DNA of 64,000 nucleotides, taken from Ferribacterium limneticum. GTDB lineage: Bacteria > Pseudomonadota > Gammaproteobacteria > Burkholderiales > Rhodocyclaceae. Below are positions 19,250 to 27,684 of this stretch, piece by piece. Below the pieces are notes generated by a model. It ran no database searches, was not told the DNA's origin, and saw only the letters and a list, made by a program, of their open reading frames with translations. Numbering within the stretch: the stretch's first letter is position 1; each line of letters begins with the position of its first letter. Location of the stretch: positions 2,664,001-2,728,000 of the forward strand of contig NZ_CP075190.1 in NCBI RefSeq assembly GCF_020510585.1, in the 5' to 3' direction. The translations under genes and the position numbers were made by a program.

Positions 19250-19304
19250 ATTAATCTCCGCTTAAGTTTCGCCTAAGCCGCCTTTAAGACTCGCCTCCTA
19301 CACT
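19250..19304 (+). promoter_or_regulatory. Tandem PmrA/QseB-like half-sites and -10 box before the cytochrome operon
   Basis: CTTAAG (19261), CCTAAG (19272) and TTTAAG (19283) are spaced exactly 11 bases apart, with a weaker fourth unit ATTAAT at 19250. The pattern matches the yTTAAG-N5-yTTAAG site of PmrA/QseB-type OmpR regulators. TACACT at 19299-19304 is a plausible -10. The operon encodes a QseB-like regulator, so autoregulation is likely. The rest of the 300-base gap (19027-19334), shared with the TIR gene promoter, shows nothing else I recognise. Confidence 0.6.
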
Positions 19305-19334
19305 CCTTTCCCATCAACACGAAAAAGGAGAACG

Positions 19335-19742
19335 ATGATGAGAGCCATCCCCGCCGTAGCGCTGCTGCTCGCCAGCCTGGCCTGCCACGCCGAGACGCCG
19401 CAGCAGATTCGTCAGATTTATGTCGCTGAAGCGACCAGCCAGCAAGCCGGTTTTGCACCATCGGCCAAACGCGGCGACGCCTTTTTCCGCCAGCGCTTTG
19501 CCATCAACGACAAGATGCCGGCCTGCACCAGCTGCCACACCGACAGCCCGCTCAATGCCGGCCAGCATGCTGTGACCGGCAAGGCCATCAAGCCACTGGC
19601 CGTCGCCGCCAACCCGGACCGCCTGAGTGACCCGGCCAAGGTCGAAAAGTGGTTTGGCCGCAATTGCAAGGAAGTCGTCGGCCGCGCCTGCACGCCGGCT
19701 GAAAAGTCCGATTTCGTCACTTACCTGAGCGAGGTGCGCTGA
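19335..19742 (+). CDS. SHP-like monohaem cytochrome c (DUF1924)
   Basis: A 135-residue periplasmic cytochrome with a signal peptide (cleavage near CHA-ET, residue 19) and one haem motif CTSCH. It resembles the DUF1924/sphaeroides haem protein family, small high-spin cytochromes that can bind oxygen or nitric oxide. The C-terminal FGRNCKEVVGRACTPAEKSDFVTYL is characteristic. It heads a tight operon with a dihaem cytochrome, cytochrome b561 and a two-component system, an order known for shp clusters. The physiological substrate is unknown. Confidence 0.8.
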   Translation: MMRAIPAVALLLASLACHAETPQQIRQIYVAEATSQQAGFAPSAKRGDAFFRQRFAINDKMPACTSCHTDSPLNAGQHAVTGKAIKPLAVAANPDRLSDPAKVEKWFGRNCKEVVGRACTPAEKSDFVTYLSEVR

Positions 19743-19743
19743 A

Positions 19744-20205
19744 ATGAAACGAATTTTCCTGATAGCTCTGCTCGGCAGCGCCTTCCCGGCCCTGGCCGAT
19801 CGCCTGCCGATGCCGGCCAACGCCCCGGCCAGTTTTACTTCCGAATGCAGCAGTTGCCACATCGCCTACCAGCCCGCCCTGCTCCAGGCCAATGACTGGC
19901 GCAAGCTGATGGCCGGCCTGAGCGAGCATTTCGGCAGCGATGCCACGGTCGACCGGAAAACCGAGCAGGAAATCACCGCCTTTCTCGAACGCAATGCCGG
20001 CAGCGCCAGTCGCCTGGGCAACGCCGGCAATCCGCCGCGCATCACCCAGACCGCCCGCTTCATCCGCAAGCATGACGAAATCCCGACCAAATACTGGCGC
20101 GATCCACGCGTCAAGTCGAAGGCCAACTGCGAAGCCTGTCACCCCGGCGGCGCCAAGGGCAGCTACAGCGAACACGACATTTCCATCCGCGAACTGCGCG
20201 AGTAA
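19744..20205 (+). CDS. Dihaem cytochrome c (DHC)
   Basis: A 153-residue exported protein with a signal peptide (cleavage near ALA-DR) and two haem motifs, CSSCH near residue 35 and CEACH near residue 130. It matches the dihaem cytochrome c that accompanies SHP and is thought to reduce it. It starts one base after the preceding stop, and cytochrome b561 follows after three bases. Electron flow b561 to DHC to SHP is the expected order from the family. Confidence 0.85.
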   Translation: MKRIFLIALLGSAFPALADRLPMPANAPASFTSECSSCHIAYQPALLQANDWRKLMAGLSEHFGSDATVDRKTEQEITAFLERNAGSASRLGNAGNPPRITQTARFIRKHDEIPTKYWRDPRVKSKANCEACHPGGAKGSYSEHDISIRELRE

Positions 20206-20208
20206 ATC

Positions 20209-20814
20209 ATGAAAAACATTCTTGTCTGGGACTGGCCGGTTCGCCTCGGCCACTGGCTCATGGTTGGCGGCTTCATCCTCGCCTGGCTGACTTCGGAAAG
20301 CGAAACCTGGCGGCTGGTGCATGCCTTTTCCGGCTCGGTCGTCATTGCCGTCGCCCTGTTTCGCCTGCCCTGGGGCTTCATCGGCTCGCGCTATGCCCGC
20401 TTCGTCGATTTCGTCCGCAGCCCGGGTTCCGTCGTCGATTACCTGCGCAGCCTGATCAGGCTTGAACCGGACCACCATACCGGCCACAACCCGGCCGGTG
20501 GCTGGGCCATCATGCTGCTGCTCGCCCTCGGCATCGCCACCGGCCTCGTCGGCTGGGCGATGTACAACGAACTCGGCGGCGAATGGCTGGAAGACCTGCA
20601 CGAAGGCCTGGCGGCGACCATGCTCACTGTCGTCTTCATCCACGTCGCCGGCGTTATCTCGGGTAGCCTGCTGCACGGGGAAAACCTGGTCCGCGCCATG
20701 ATTACCGGCCACAAACAAGGTTCGCCGGAAGAAGCCATCCCGTCGGCCCGTCCGCTGGCTGCTATCTTCCTGCTGGTCTGGGTAGCTGCCGCCAGCTGGT
20801 GGCTGGCAAGCTGA
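20209..20814 (+). CDS. Cytochrome b561-family membrane protein
   Basis: A 201-residue protein with four main hydrophobic helices (about 12-30, 38-57, 100-118, 135-155) and a further one at the C-terminus. Histidines suited to ligate haem b occur in RLGHWLMV, LVHAFSG and FIHVAGV. It belongs to the Ni-Fe hydrogenase/formate dehydrogenase b-type cytochrome group and likely passes electrons from quinol to the dihaem cytochrome encoded just upstream. The regulator gene begins 12 bases downstream. Confidence 0.85.
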   Translation: MKNILVWDWPVRLGHWLMVGGFILAWLTSESETWRLVHAFSGSVVIAVALFRLPWGFIGSRYARFVDFVRSPGSVVDYLRSLIRLEPDHHTGHNPAGGWAIMLLLALGIATGLVGWAMYNELGGEWLEDLHEGLAATMLTVVFIHVAGVISGSLLHGENLVRAMITGHKQGSPEEAIPSARPLAAIFLLVWVAAASWWLAS

Positions 20815-20826
20815 TAGAATTAATCC

Positions 20827-21483
20827 ATGCGAATTTTGCTTGTCGAAGACGACCCCGAACTGGGCGACGGCCTGACCGTCGGCCTGCGCCAGGCCGGCTT
20901 CGCAGTCGACTGGCTGCGTGATGGCCACTCCGCCGACCAGGCCCTGCAGAGCGAAAGCTTTGACCTGGTCGTGCTCGACCTCGGCCTGCCCCGCCTTTCC
21001 GGCATGGATGTCCTGAATCGAGCGCGCGGCCGGGGGCTGACCGTCCCCATCCTCATCCTGACCGCCCGCGACGCCACCGGCGACAAGGTCTCCGGCCTTG
21101 ATGCCGGGGCCGACGACTACCTCGTCAAGCCCATCGACCTCGACGAATTGAGCGCCCGCATCCGCGCCCTGACCCGGCGCAGCGCCGGCCGCGCCGCACC
21201 GCTGCTGACGCATGGCGAACTGGCCGTCGACCTGGCCGCCCACCGCGTGACGCTGGCCGGTCTGGAAATCGAACTGTCCAGCCGCGAGTATTCGCTACTC
21301 CAGATGCTGCTCGAAAACGCCGGCCGCGTCCTGACCCGCACCCAGCTCGAGCAGTCGGTCTATGGCTGGCGCGACGAACCCGACAGCAACGCCCTCGAAG
21401 TGCACATCCATCACCTGCGCAAGAAGCTGGGCGGCGACCTGATCCGCACCCTGCGCGGCGTCGGCTACACCATTCCGAAATGA
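20827..21483 (+). CDS. OmpR-family response regulator, QseB/PmrA-like
   Basis: A 218-residue regulator. The receiver domain has Asp51 (LVVLDLGLP) and the conserved KPIDLDEL. A winged-helix DNA-binding domain (about 125-218) contains SSREYSLLQMLLENAGRVLTR and ALEVHIHHLRKKLG. Its gene overlaps that of the cognate kinase by four bases. The CTTAAG-type tandem sites before the operon fit its family, so it probably controls the upstream cytochromes and itself. The closest named relatives are QseB, PmrA and TctD; I do not assign one name. Confidence 0.92.
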   Translation: MRILLVEDDPELGDGLTVGLRQAGFAVDWLRDGHSADQALQSESFDLVVLDLGLPRLSGMDVLNRARGRGLTVPILILTARDATGDKVSGLDAGADDYLVKPIDLDELSARIRALTRRSAGRAAPLLTHGELAVDLAAHRVTLAGLEIELSSREYSLLQMLLENAGRVLTRTQLEQSVYGWRDEPDSNALEVHIHHLRKKLGGDLIRTLRGVGYTIPK

Positions 21484-22832
21484 GCGGAACGGGAACGACC
21501 GTCTGGTTCTCGCTGCGCCGCCGCCTGCTTGGCCTGCTGCTCGGCGGCGTCTCGGCCGCCTGGCTCGTCACCATGGTTTTCAGCTACATCGATGCCCATC
21601 ACGAGGTCGATGAACTGTTCGACGCCCAGCTTGTTCAGGGCGCCCAGACCCTGCTCGCCCTGGCCAGCCACGACCAGGATGACGATCTGGAAGAAGACCT
21701 CGGCAAGGCGGCGCATAAATACCAGCGCAGCCTGCGCTTCCAGATCTGGCGCGCCGATGGCAAACTGCTGATGCGCTCGAATAATGCCCCGGAAACGCCG
21801 CTGACCGCCGCCGTCGGGTTTTCCGAAACCCATGACCAGGCTGGCCACTGGCGGCACTTCAGCCAGTGGAACGAGGATCGCAGCGTGCAGGTTCAGGTCA
21901 GTGAGAACCACGATATCCGCGATGACCTGATCGGTCACATCGCCTGGCGCCTGCTCGTCCCGGCGCTTTTCGGTCTGCCGCTGATCGGTTTCTGGGTCTG
22001 GCTCGCCACCCGGCGTGGCTTCGCCTCGCTGGACGGCATTGCCCGCCAGATTGCCAGCCGTGACCCGCAGCAATTGCAGCCGTTGCATCCGGCTGCCGCT
22101 CCCGAAGAAATCCGCACCCTGCTTGAAGCGCTCAACGGCCTGTTTCAGCGCGTCGAACACACCCTCGAATCTGAACGCCGCTTCACGGCGGATGCCGCAC
22201 ACGAACTACGCACCCCGCTCGCCGCACTGCAGGCGCAATTGCAGGTTGCCCAGCGCGCCCGCGATGACGACGAACGCGACCGCTCGCTGAACCAGCTGCA
22301 AAGGGGCCTGACCCGCGCCGCCCACCTCGTCGACCAGATGCTGCATCTCGCCCGCCTTGACCCGGAATCCGGCCTGCCCGACCCGCAGACCGTCGATCTG
22401 GCCAGGCTGGCCGAAGAAGTTTGCGCCGATATCGGCCCGCAGATTCTGGCAAAGAATATCGAATTCGATCTAACCGCCACTCCCGACAGCCAGGTTACCG
22501 GGCAGGCCGAATGGCTACAGGTGCTGATTCGCAATCTGGTCGACAATGCCGTTCGCTACACGCCCGAGGGTGGTCAGGTACGCGTTGATGTAACGCGAAA
22601 AAAAGCTTTCGTCACCCTCTCGGTCGCCGACAGCGGCCCCGGCATCCCGCTCGAAGAACGTGAATCCGTGCTCCGCCGCTTCCACCGCCTCAACCAGGGA
22701 AACCAGCCAGGCAGCGGCCTCGGGCTGGCCATCGTCGCCCGCATCACCGAACTACATGGCGCGACACTGAAGCTCGACACATCAATTACGCCAAAAGGCC
22801 TATTGGTCACTGTACAATTCCCGGTTCGCTAA
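21480..22832 (+). CDS. Sensor histidine kinase, QseC-like
   Basis: A 450-residue membrane kinase. Helices at about 12-35 and 160-182 enclose a periplasmic domain of about 125 residues rich in acidic residues (DQDDDLEEDLG). A HAMP-like linker is followed by HisKA with His241 (TADAAHELRTPLAAL) and an HATPase with NLVDNAVRYTPEGG, DSGPGIP and GSGLGLAIV. It is coupled to the regulator gene. The acidic periplasmic stretch could bind cations, as in metal-sensing relatives, but the ligand is not established. Confidence 0.92.
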   Translation: MSGTGTTVWFSLRRRLLGLLLGGVSAAWLVTMVFSYIDAHHEVDELFDAQLVQGAQTLLALASHDQDDDLEEDLGKAAHKYQRSLRFQIWRADGKLLMRSNNAPETPLTAAVGFSETHDQAGHWRHFSQWNEDRSVQVQVSENHDIRDDLIGHIAWRLLVPALFGLPLIGFWVWLATRRGFASLDGIARQIASRDPQQLQPLHPAAAPEEIRTLLEALNGLFQRVEHTLESERRFTADAAHELRTPLAALQAQLQVAQRARDDDERDRSLNQLQRGLTRAAHLVDQMLHLARLDPESGLPDPQTVDLARLAEEVCADIGPQILAKNIEFDLTATPDSQVTGQAEWLQVLIRNLVDNAVRYTPEGGQVRVDVTRKKAFVTLSVADSGPGIPLEERESVLRRFHRLNQGNQPGSGLGLAIVARITELHGATLKLDTSITPKGLLVTVQFPVR

Positions 22833-22927
22833 TCAATACTCTCAACCCGGCAAGCAGCGAACGATTCTTTGGCAATTATTTTGCAAATAGATGTCCAAGT
22901 CGTACCCGAGCATTTCTGCAGAGAACC

Positions 22928-23896
22928 ATGAACACAGCGCACCAACTGGCCCAAGTACCGAGTACCTCCGACACGCCCCCGGAAGGCACGCGTCGCATTA
23001 TCGATGGACTGGAGCGCGTGTTCTACGACGGCTACTGGATCAAGACCTACCCGGTGCCGGCCGATACGCTGGAAGCCAAAAAACGCCTGATCGACGCGCT
23101 GACGCGGCGACTGTTCAACCATACCGAGCATGGCCTGAACATTCCCGGCACCCGCCTGAACGAAGCGCGCACCAACTACGAAGCCGAAACCGACCCGGCG
23201 CGCAAGCGCGTCAAGGGCGCCATGCTGGCCGGCGCGCTGTTCAACCGGGCGGCCGACATTTTCCGCAAGCTGGTCGAACTGCAGGCCTGCGGCATCGAGA
23301 TTCTCAGCGATAACCCGCTCATGCGCGAATGCGGCAAATGTCTGCTCGACGCCATGGAACTGGGGCGCTGCGTCATGCATCGGAGCGGCGAAGAGGGTAT
23401 CGACGAACTGTGGGGCGAACCTTTCCGCGCCTTCTCGATCCCGCTCGAAGACTTTTACGAAAGTCGCTACATCAAGATCGGCCAAGTCCTGCGCGACATT
23501 GACCTGATATCCAACACGATGATCGACAATTTCAGCGGCATTCCCGCCTTTTCCGACATCGAGGGACCCATCCGCGACCTCGCCATTGCCGCCAAGATCA
23601 AGACCGAAACGCTACGTACTGACAGCGACATATTCGATGTCTGGGCGCGCATGGTGACGGCCGGCGAACGCCTCGCCGATCTCACCATCCTGACTGGCCC
23701 GGGCGTCTTCAGCGCCCCGTTCACCTACAACCTGTCGGACGGCCTGCAACTGATCCGCCAGGGCCGCGACCTGATTTTCTATATTTCCCGAGCCAGAACG
23801 GCCATGCCGAAAAGTACCCGGGAATACATCGAGCGCTGCAAAAACTACCTGGCCACTGGCCGGGCGCCACTGTTTCCGGCGCATTTCCCGGCTTAG
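22928..23896 (+). CDS. Conserved-looking hypothetical protein, 322 residues
   Basis: A soluble, mainly helical protein starting MNTAHQLAQVPSTSDTPPEGTRR, with no signal peptide or membrane helix. It has GC-rich, host-like codon use and a single Cys pair region (RECGKCLLD). Blocks such as FYDGYWIKTYPVP, EARTNYEAETDPARKRVKGAMLAGALFNRAADIF and ISRARTAMPKSTREYIERC look like a real conserved protein. I recognise no family. It lies between the QseC-like kinase (95 bases upstream) and the convergent ccmI gene. Confidence 0.7.
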   Translation: MNTAHQLAQVPSTSDTPPEGTRRIIDGLERVFYDGYWIKTYPVPADTLEAKKRLIDALTRRLFNHTEHGLNIPGTRLNEARTNYEAETDPARKRVKGAMLAGALFNRAADIFRKLVELQACGIEILSDNPLMRECGKCLLDAMELGRCVMHRSGEEGIDELWGEPFRAFSIPLEDFYESRYIKIGQVLRDIDLISNTMIDNFSGIPAFSDIEGPIRDLAIAAKIKTETLRTDSDIFDVWARMVTAGERLADLTILTGPGVFSAPFTYNLSDGLQLIRQGRDLIFYISRARTAMPKSTREYIERCKNYLATGRAPLFPAHFPA

Positions 23897-23909
23897 TACA
23901 GGCGCTTTA

Positions 23910-25133
23910 TCAACGCTCGGAGTTCAACTCGACGACCAGCGTCGTATTGCCCAGCCTGGCCCTGACCGGGGTGGCCAGAATGTCTCCCTTGCTCGGTTCA
24001 GCACTACCGCTCCTGGATATCTTGGCTGTCACGAGCACTTCAGAGAACTGAGAAATCGTCCGCCCCGGCATGATGGCTGAACTGTCATCGAGGCGAAACT
24101 CGATCGGGAAGTCCGAACCCTTGTAGCGCCAGACCGCCAGCGGTGCACCAGCCCCATCTGGCGTCTTGGCAGTCACGAACAGCGTGTCGTCGGCAGATAC
24201 CTTGCCCTTCAATTTCGGACTCAGCGTAACCACCCCAGCCACGGCTCCGATTGCCACGGCAGGTTCTGCCGCTGCGGCAGCCGGCCTTTTGCCGGAGAGC
24301 GCAGCATTGGCTTCGGCGATATTGGCGTCAGCCAGCTTGCTGTCCATCGAATCGGCTGGCGCCACAGCCTTCATGCGCTTCCAGAAATCGATGGCCGCCT
24401 TGTAATCGGCCCGATCAAACGCTTCGCTCCCGGCCAGCGCCAGTGCCTTGACGTGCTTGGGATCGGCTGCGATGGCACGTTTGACTATTTTCCGTGCCTC
24501 ATCATCCCATTTGCGATCCTTGGTCATCACATGTGCATCCGCCCAGTCGGCAAGCGCATGTGCATCCAGGGTGACGAGTGCAGAAGCCTTGGCATAAGCG
24601 GCATCGGCCTCGGCATGGCGGCGCAGTTCGCTGTAGGTCTTGGCGAGCAGCAACCAGCCTTCGCCGTTATTGGGGTCATTGGCCATTTTGTCGGCCAGTT
24701 TCTTGACAACGGTGTTGAGGTCGCCACCGCTGCTGGCCTTGGGTGTCTGCGTTACCGGTGGCATGGCACCCGGCTCAATGAGAGATGCGGTCTTCGTATT
24801 GTCGATGCTGGGTGAAGAAACCCAAATGGCAACTACTGCGAGCGCCAGGACGAGCGCAGCAGCAATGAAGCCCAACTTTTTCCCGAGAACGAGTGAAAAC
24901 CCAGTCTGCGCCTGCGCCGGAGCTAGAACCGCGGCATGCAGCACGGCCTGCTGCCGATCAAACTCGGCCTGGTCGATACGGTCTTCTGCCCGGGCCAGCA
25001 ATAATTCACGCAGCGCCGCCGCAACGTCGACTTTTTTGACAGCGGTTGATTTATTGGCCGTGTATTTGCCAAGCCCCCATAACACCAAGAGGGATAGCGC
25101 AATGCTGGCCAAAACGATGTAAACGAAAGTCAT
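23910..25133 (-). CDS. ccmI: CcmI/CycH-like cytochrome c maturation protein
   Basis: A 407-residue protein. Two membrane helices (about 4-22 and 88-108) flank a cytoplasmic segment with the CcmI-type ELLLARAEDRIDQAEFDRQQ. A periplasmic TPR region (about 135-270) and a C-terminal domain (290-407, VVTLSPKLKGKVSADDTLFVTAK) follow. CcmI binds apocytochromes c and presents them to the haem ligation machinery. It is the last gene of a run encoding about 85 haem sites, which suggests a dedicated maturation factor. The other ccm genes are not in the window. Confidence 0.85.
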   Translation of the reverse strand: MTFVYIVLASIALSLLVLWGLGKYTANKSTAVKKVDVAAALRELLLARAEDRIDQAEFDRQQAVLHAAVLAPAQAQTGFSLVLGKKLGFIAAALVLALAVVAIWVSSPSIDNTKTASLIEPGAMPPVTQTPKASSGGDLNTVVKKLADKMANDPNNGEGWLLLAKTYSELRRHAEADAAYAKASALVTLDAHALADWADAHVMTKDRKWDDEARKIVKRAIAADPKHVKALALAGSEAFDRADYKAAIDFWKRMKAVAPADSMDSKLADANIAEANAALSGKRPAAAAAEPAVAIGAVAGVVTLSPKLKGKVSADDTLFVTAKTPDGAGAPLAVWRYKGSDFPIEFRLDDSSAIMPGRTISQFSEVLVTAKISRSGSAEPSKGDILATPVRARLGNTTLVVELNSER

Positions 25134-25238
25134 ATTGGTGTCACCGAATTATTTGGATGAAGATGGAATACAAAAATGAATCTGGCAACCCAGGAGTTGC
25201 CAGAAATTTAAGCCAAGTGGACGGGTGGCGAGTGATGC

Positions 25239-27578
25239 CTACCGATAGTCCCAACGGATGCCGAGATAGAGGTATTCACGCACGTTCTTGCTCTCGGTTG
25301 TCCCTGTATTTTTGGACTCACTGTAGCCGATTTCACCTTCGAGAGACAAACTGCTTCGCCACTGATAGACCAGTTTCATGCTCGGTGAAAATTGGGTCAT
25401 ATTCTGGCCACTATCGCTGTGCTGGGTGTAATAGCGGACATTGTTTTCCAGGCGCCAGTTCTCGACAAAGGGATAGATATAGCTCAAGCCGAGATTCTGG
25501 CCGGTATAGTTCGGGCCGGCAATATAGCCCAGGTAAGCCACGCCGACTCCGTTCGGCACAAACAGATTGGTTCCGATCGCCTGCGCCGAATACATGTTCG
25601 TTCGTCCGGAAGCATCCGAAGTCGCACGGCAGGTTCGGGTGATCAAGTCATAACTATCAACCTGACAGATACCCATCTCTGAAATCCGCAGCGTACCGCG
25701 CGGACCATCGACGCAAAGAGGATCGTTCGGATTAGCGTCGTCCTGGATTTCCTTGCACATTTGAGCAAGCGGAATCGTCGCATTGGTTCCGGAAATCTCG
25801 GACATGCGGTAATCAACACCGAACTGCCAGCGCTCGCCAAAAGGGATGGTTACGCCCGTTGCGAACATGGTGGATAGTGCCGTGGTTTCCGAAACCAGTT
25901 GCCTCGCCTGCGTAATACCAACGTTGTTAACGAAGTCAGTGACCGTCGAATAACCCGCAGTGGACAGCGCGTTGGTCAGGCTGTAGGTCGGACTCTGCCG
26001 GTAATCATAGGAAACAAAATAGTTGTTGCCCCACTTGTCCAGATAGTTGCCCTGCACCATGCCGATATTGAGGCCCTTGTATAGAACGTCATAATCCAGC
26101 AGGCCAAAAGCAGTCACCTGACCATCAAAGTAGCGGAACTCGGACCCTACCGCACGGCGATTCAAAATTCCGTCGATATTCTGCTCAATGCCATAGAGGC
26201 TAGCCCCCGGCCGCGACACCTGCGGCGCCAATTCGACACTGCCACCATAGAAGTTCTTCTTGAACGGCGAACCAAATTCGACAGCTTCGCCATAAACCGC
26301 CCCCACCTTCCAGTCTGGTGTCAGGTTGTAGCTGCCGGTGATCCCGTCAAAACGTTCAAGCACACCGGCCCCATTCGGATTCTGCCGCCCGACCCGGACA
26401 AAATAACCAATCTCGCGATCGGTACGTTCGGCATAAGCGGAATAGATGCGGTTGTAGTTCCGGCTTGGCCGCATGAAATTCCGGCTGTCGGTATCACGAA
26501 ACACAAAACGCGTATCGGTCACGGAATCGCGCAAGCGTGCGCTCAGATTTACCGAAGAAACCAGTGATTCCTGATCCCGCTTCATCGGCCCATTATCTTG
26601 CTTCGACTGTCCGGCAAAAAAATATGACGAAAGACTGCCATTGACCGTCCACTCGGCCGGCTTGTCGTCACGAACAACGCGCGCCGTCGGACGACGGATG
26701 GTGCTGACAGCAGGCAATGTGGCCAGCCGCTGCTTTATTTTCGGGGCCTCGGGCGAGTTCGGATAAAGCTTCAGATAGAGATCGTATTCGGCACGCGCCT
26801 TGGCGATTTCACCATTCTTTTCGCGCGCCTCGCCAATCAGCGCCTGTGCCGACATGGTCCGGTCATTTTGCGGGAGGCTGAGAATACGGTTCAGTCGATT
26901 GATGGCCTTCGGATAATCCCCCTTGTCGAAAGCCTCCTGCCCGTCAAGCAGGAAGGCATGAGCCATTTCTTCGACTTTCTCAGTCGACAAGACCGGGGCT
27001 GCCTCGGGCTTGCTGGCATCCGGCGTCTGGGAGGCAGGCGCCTCGGCAACGGGTGGCGTTTCGGCCAAAACAGGCGCTACCGCCTGCGTCACGATGGCGG
27101 CAGGTGCCGGCATGTCGGCACCCTTGCCTTTCTGCACCGCAGCTTCTTTTACCTTGGCTGGCGGCGCAGGCACCATAACGACGATGCTTCGGCTGTCGTC
27201 ACCAGCACGGACGATGTACTTTGTCGGTTTGGCAAAGGTAATCAGCATGCCGTTTACCAGCTCGGGATATGCGACGGTAAACGGGGGAAGCAGATCATTC
27301 TTGGGCGAACGCCGAACTTCCTGCATCAACTCGCTTTCGGAAAAACCAGGCTTGGTTAGCCGAAAGAAAACGCGCAGGAACTTCCCTTGGTCACCGGGCG
27401 TATGCCGGGTGTACTGAATTTCCGTCGTAAAGCGGATCGTTACCTCGGCTTGATCACCGACGCGGGCAACATCAATCGTTTCGATGATCGCAGCAAAGGC
27501 ATTGGCGCTCGCCAGCAAAGAAAAGACCAGGACAAACCGGGCGGTTTTCGCCAGCTTCGCCAAATTCACGGAATTCAT
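25239..27578 (-). CDS. TPR protein with C-terminal outer-membrane beta-barrel
   Basis: A 779-residue exported protein. The signal peptide runs to about residue 29 (ASANAFA-AI). An AMIN-like beta domain (about 30-140) is followed by a Pro/Ala-rich linker, TPR units (about 205-285) and a long region of about 450 residues with alternating aromatic and polar residues that ends in GIRWDYR, typical of an outer-membrane barrel. Placement next to two multihaem cytochromes suggests a porin-like sheath for electron transfer across the outer membrane. It is not a clear MtrB homologue. In-frame starts at 27620 and 27596 are possible; 27578 gives the best signal peptide. Confidence 0.72.
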   Translation of the reverse strand: MNSVNLAKLAKTARFVLVFSLLASANAFAAIIETIDVARVGDQAEVTIRFTTEIQYTRHTPGDQGKFLRVFFRLTKPGFSESELMQEVRRSPKNDLLPPFTVAYPELVNGMLITFAKPTKYIVRAGDDSRSIVVMVPAPPAKVKEAAVQKGKGADMPAPAAIVTQAVAPVLAETPPVAEAPASQTPDASKPEAAPVLSTEKVEEMAHAFLLDGQEAFDKGDYPKAINRLNRILSLPQNDRTMSAQALIGEAREKNGEIAKARAEYDLYLKLYPNSPEAPKIKQRLATLPAVSTIRRPTARVVRDDKPAEWTVNGSLSSYFFAGQSKQDNGPMKRDQESLVSSVNLSARLRDSVTDTRFVFRDTDSRNFMRPSRNYNRIYSAYAERTDREIGYFVRVGRQNPNGAGVLERFDGITGSYNLTPDWKVGAVYGEAVEFGSPFKKNFYGGSVELAPQVSRPGASLYGIEQNIDGILNRRAVGSEFRYFDGQVTAFGLLDYDVLYKGLNIGMVQGNYLDKWGNNYFVSYDYRQSPTYSLTNALSTAGYSTVTDFVNNVGITQARQLVSETTALSTMFATGVTIPFGERWQFGVDYRMSEISGTNATIPLAQMCKEIQDDANPNDPLCVDGPRGTLRISEMGICQVDSYDLITRTCRATSDASGRTNMYSAQAIGTNLFVPNGVGVAYLGYIAGPNYTGQNLGLSYIYPFVENWRLENNVRYYTQHSDSGQNMTQFSPSMKLVYQWRSSLSLEGEIGYSESKNTGTTESKNVREYLYLGIRWDYR

Positions 27579-27684
27579 AAAGAGTAGGCCAGCCATTTCC
27601 ACCTTCAATATCAGTAACAACCGCTAAAGAGCTTACCTAGAGATTTAAGGGATCAATGGAAGCCAGAAAAGGGACTAGAGAACA

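Noticed and set aside
19717..21243. 508-codon minus-strand open frame across the cytochrome operon
   Set aside because: Runs opposite three well-supported genes and has only low-complexity Gly/Ala/Asp-rich composition.
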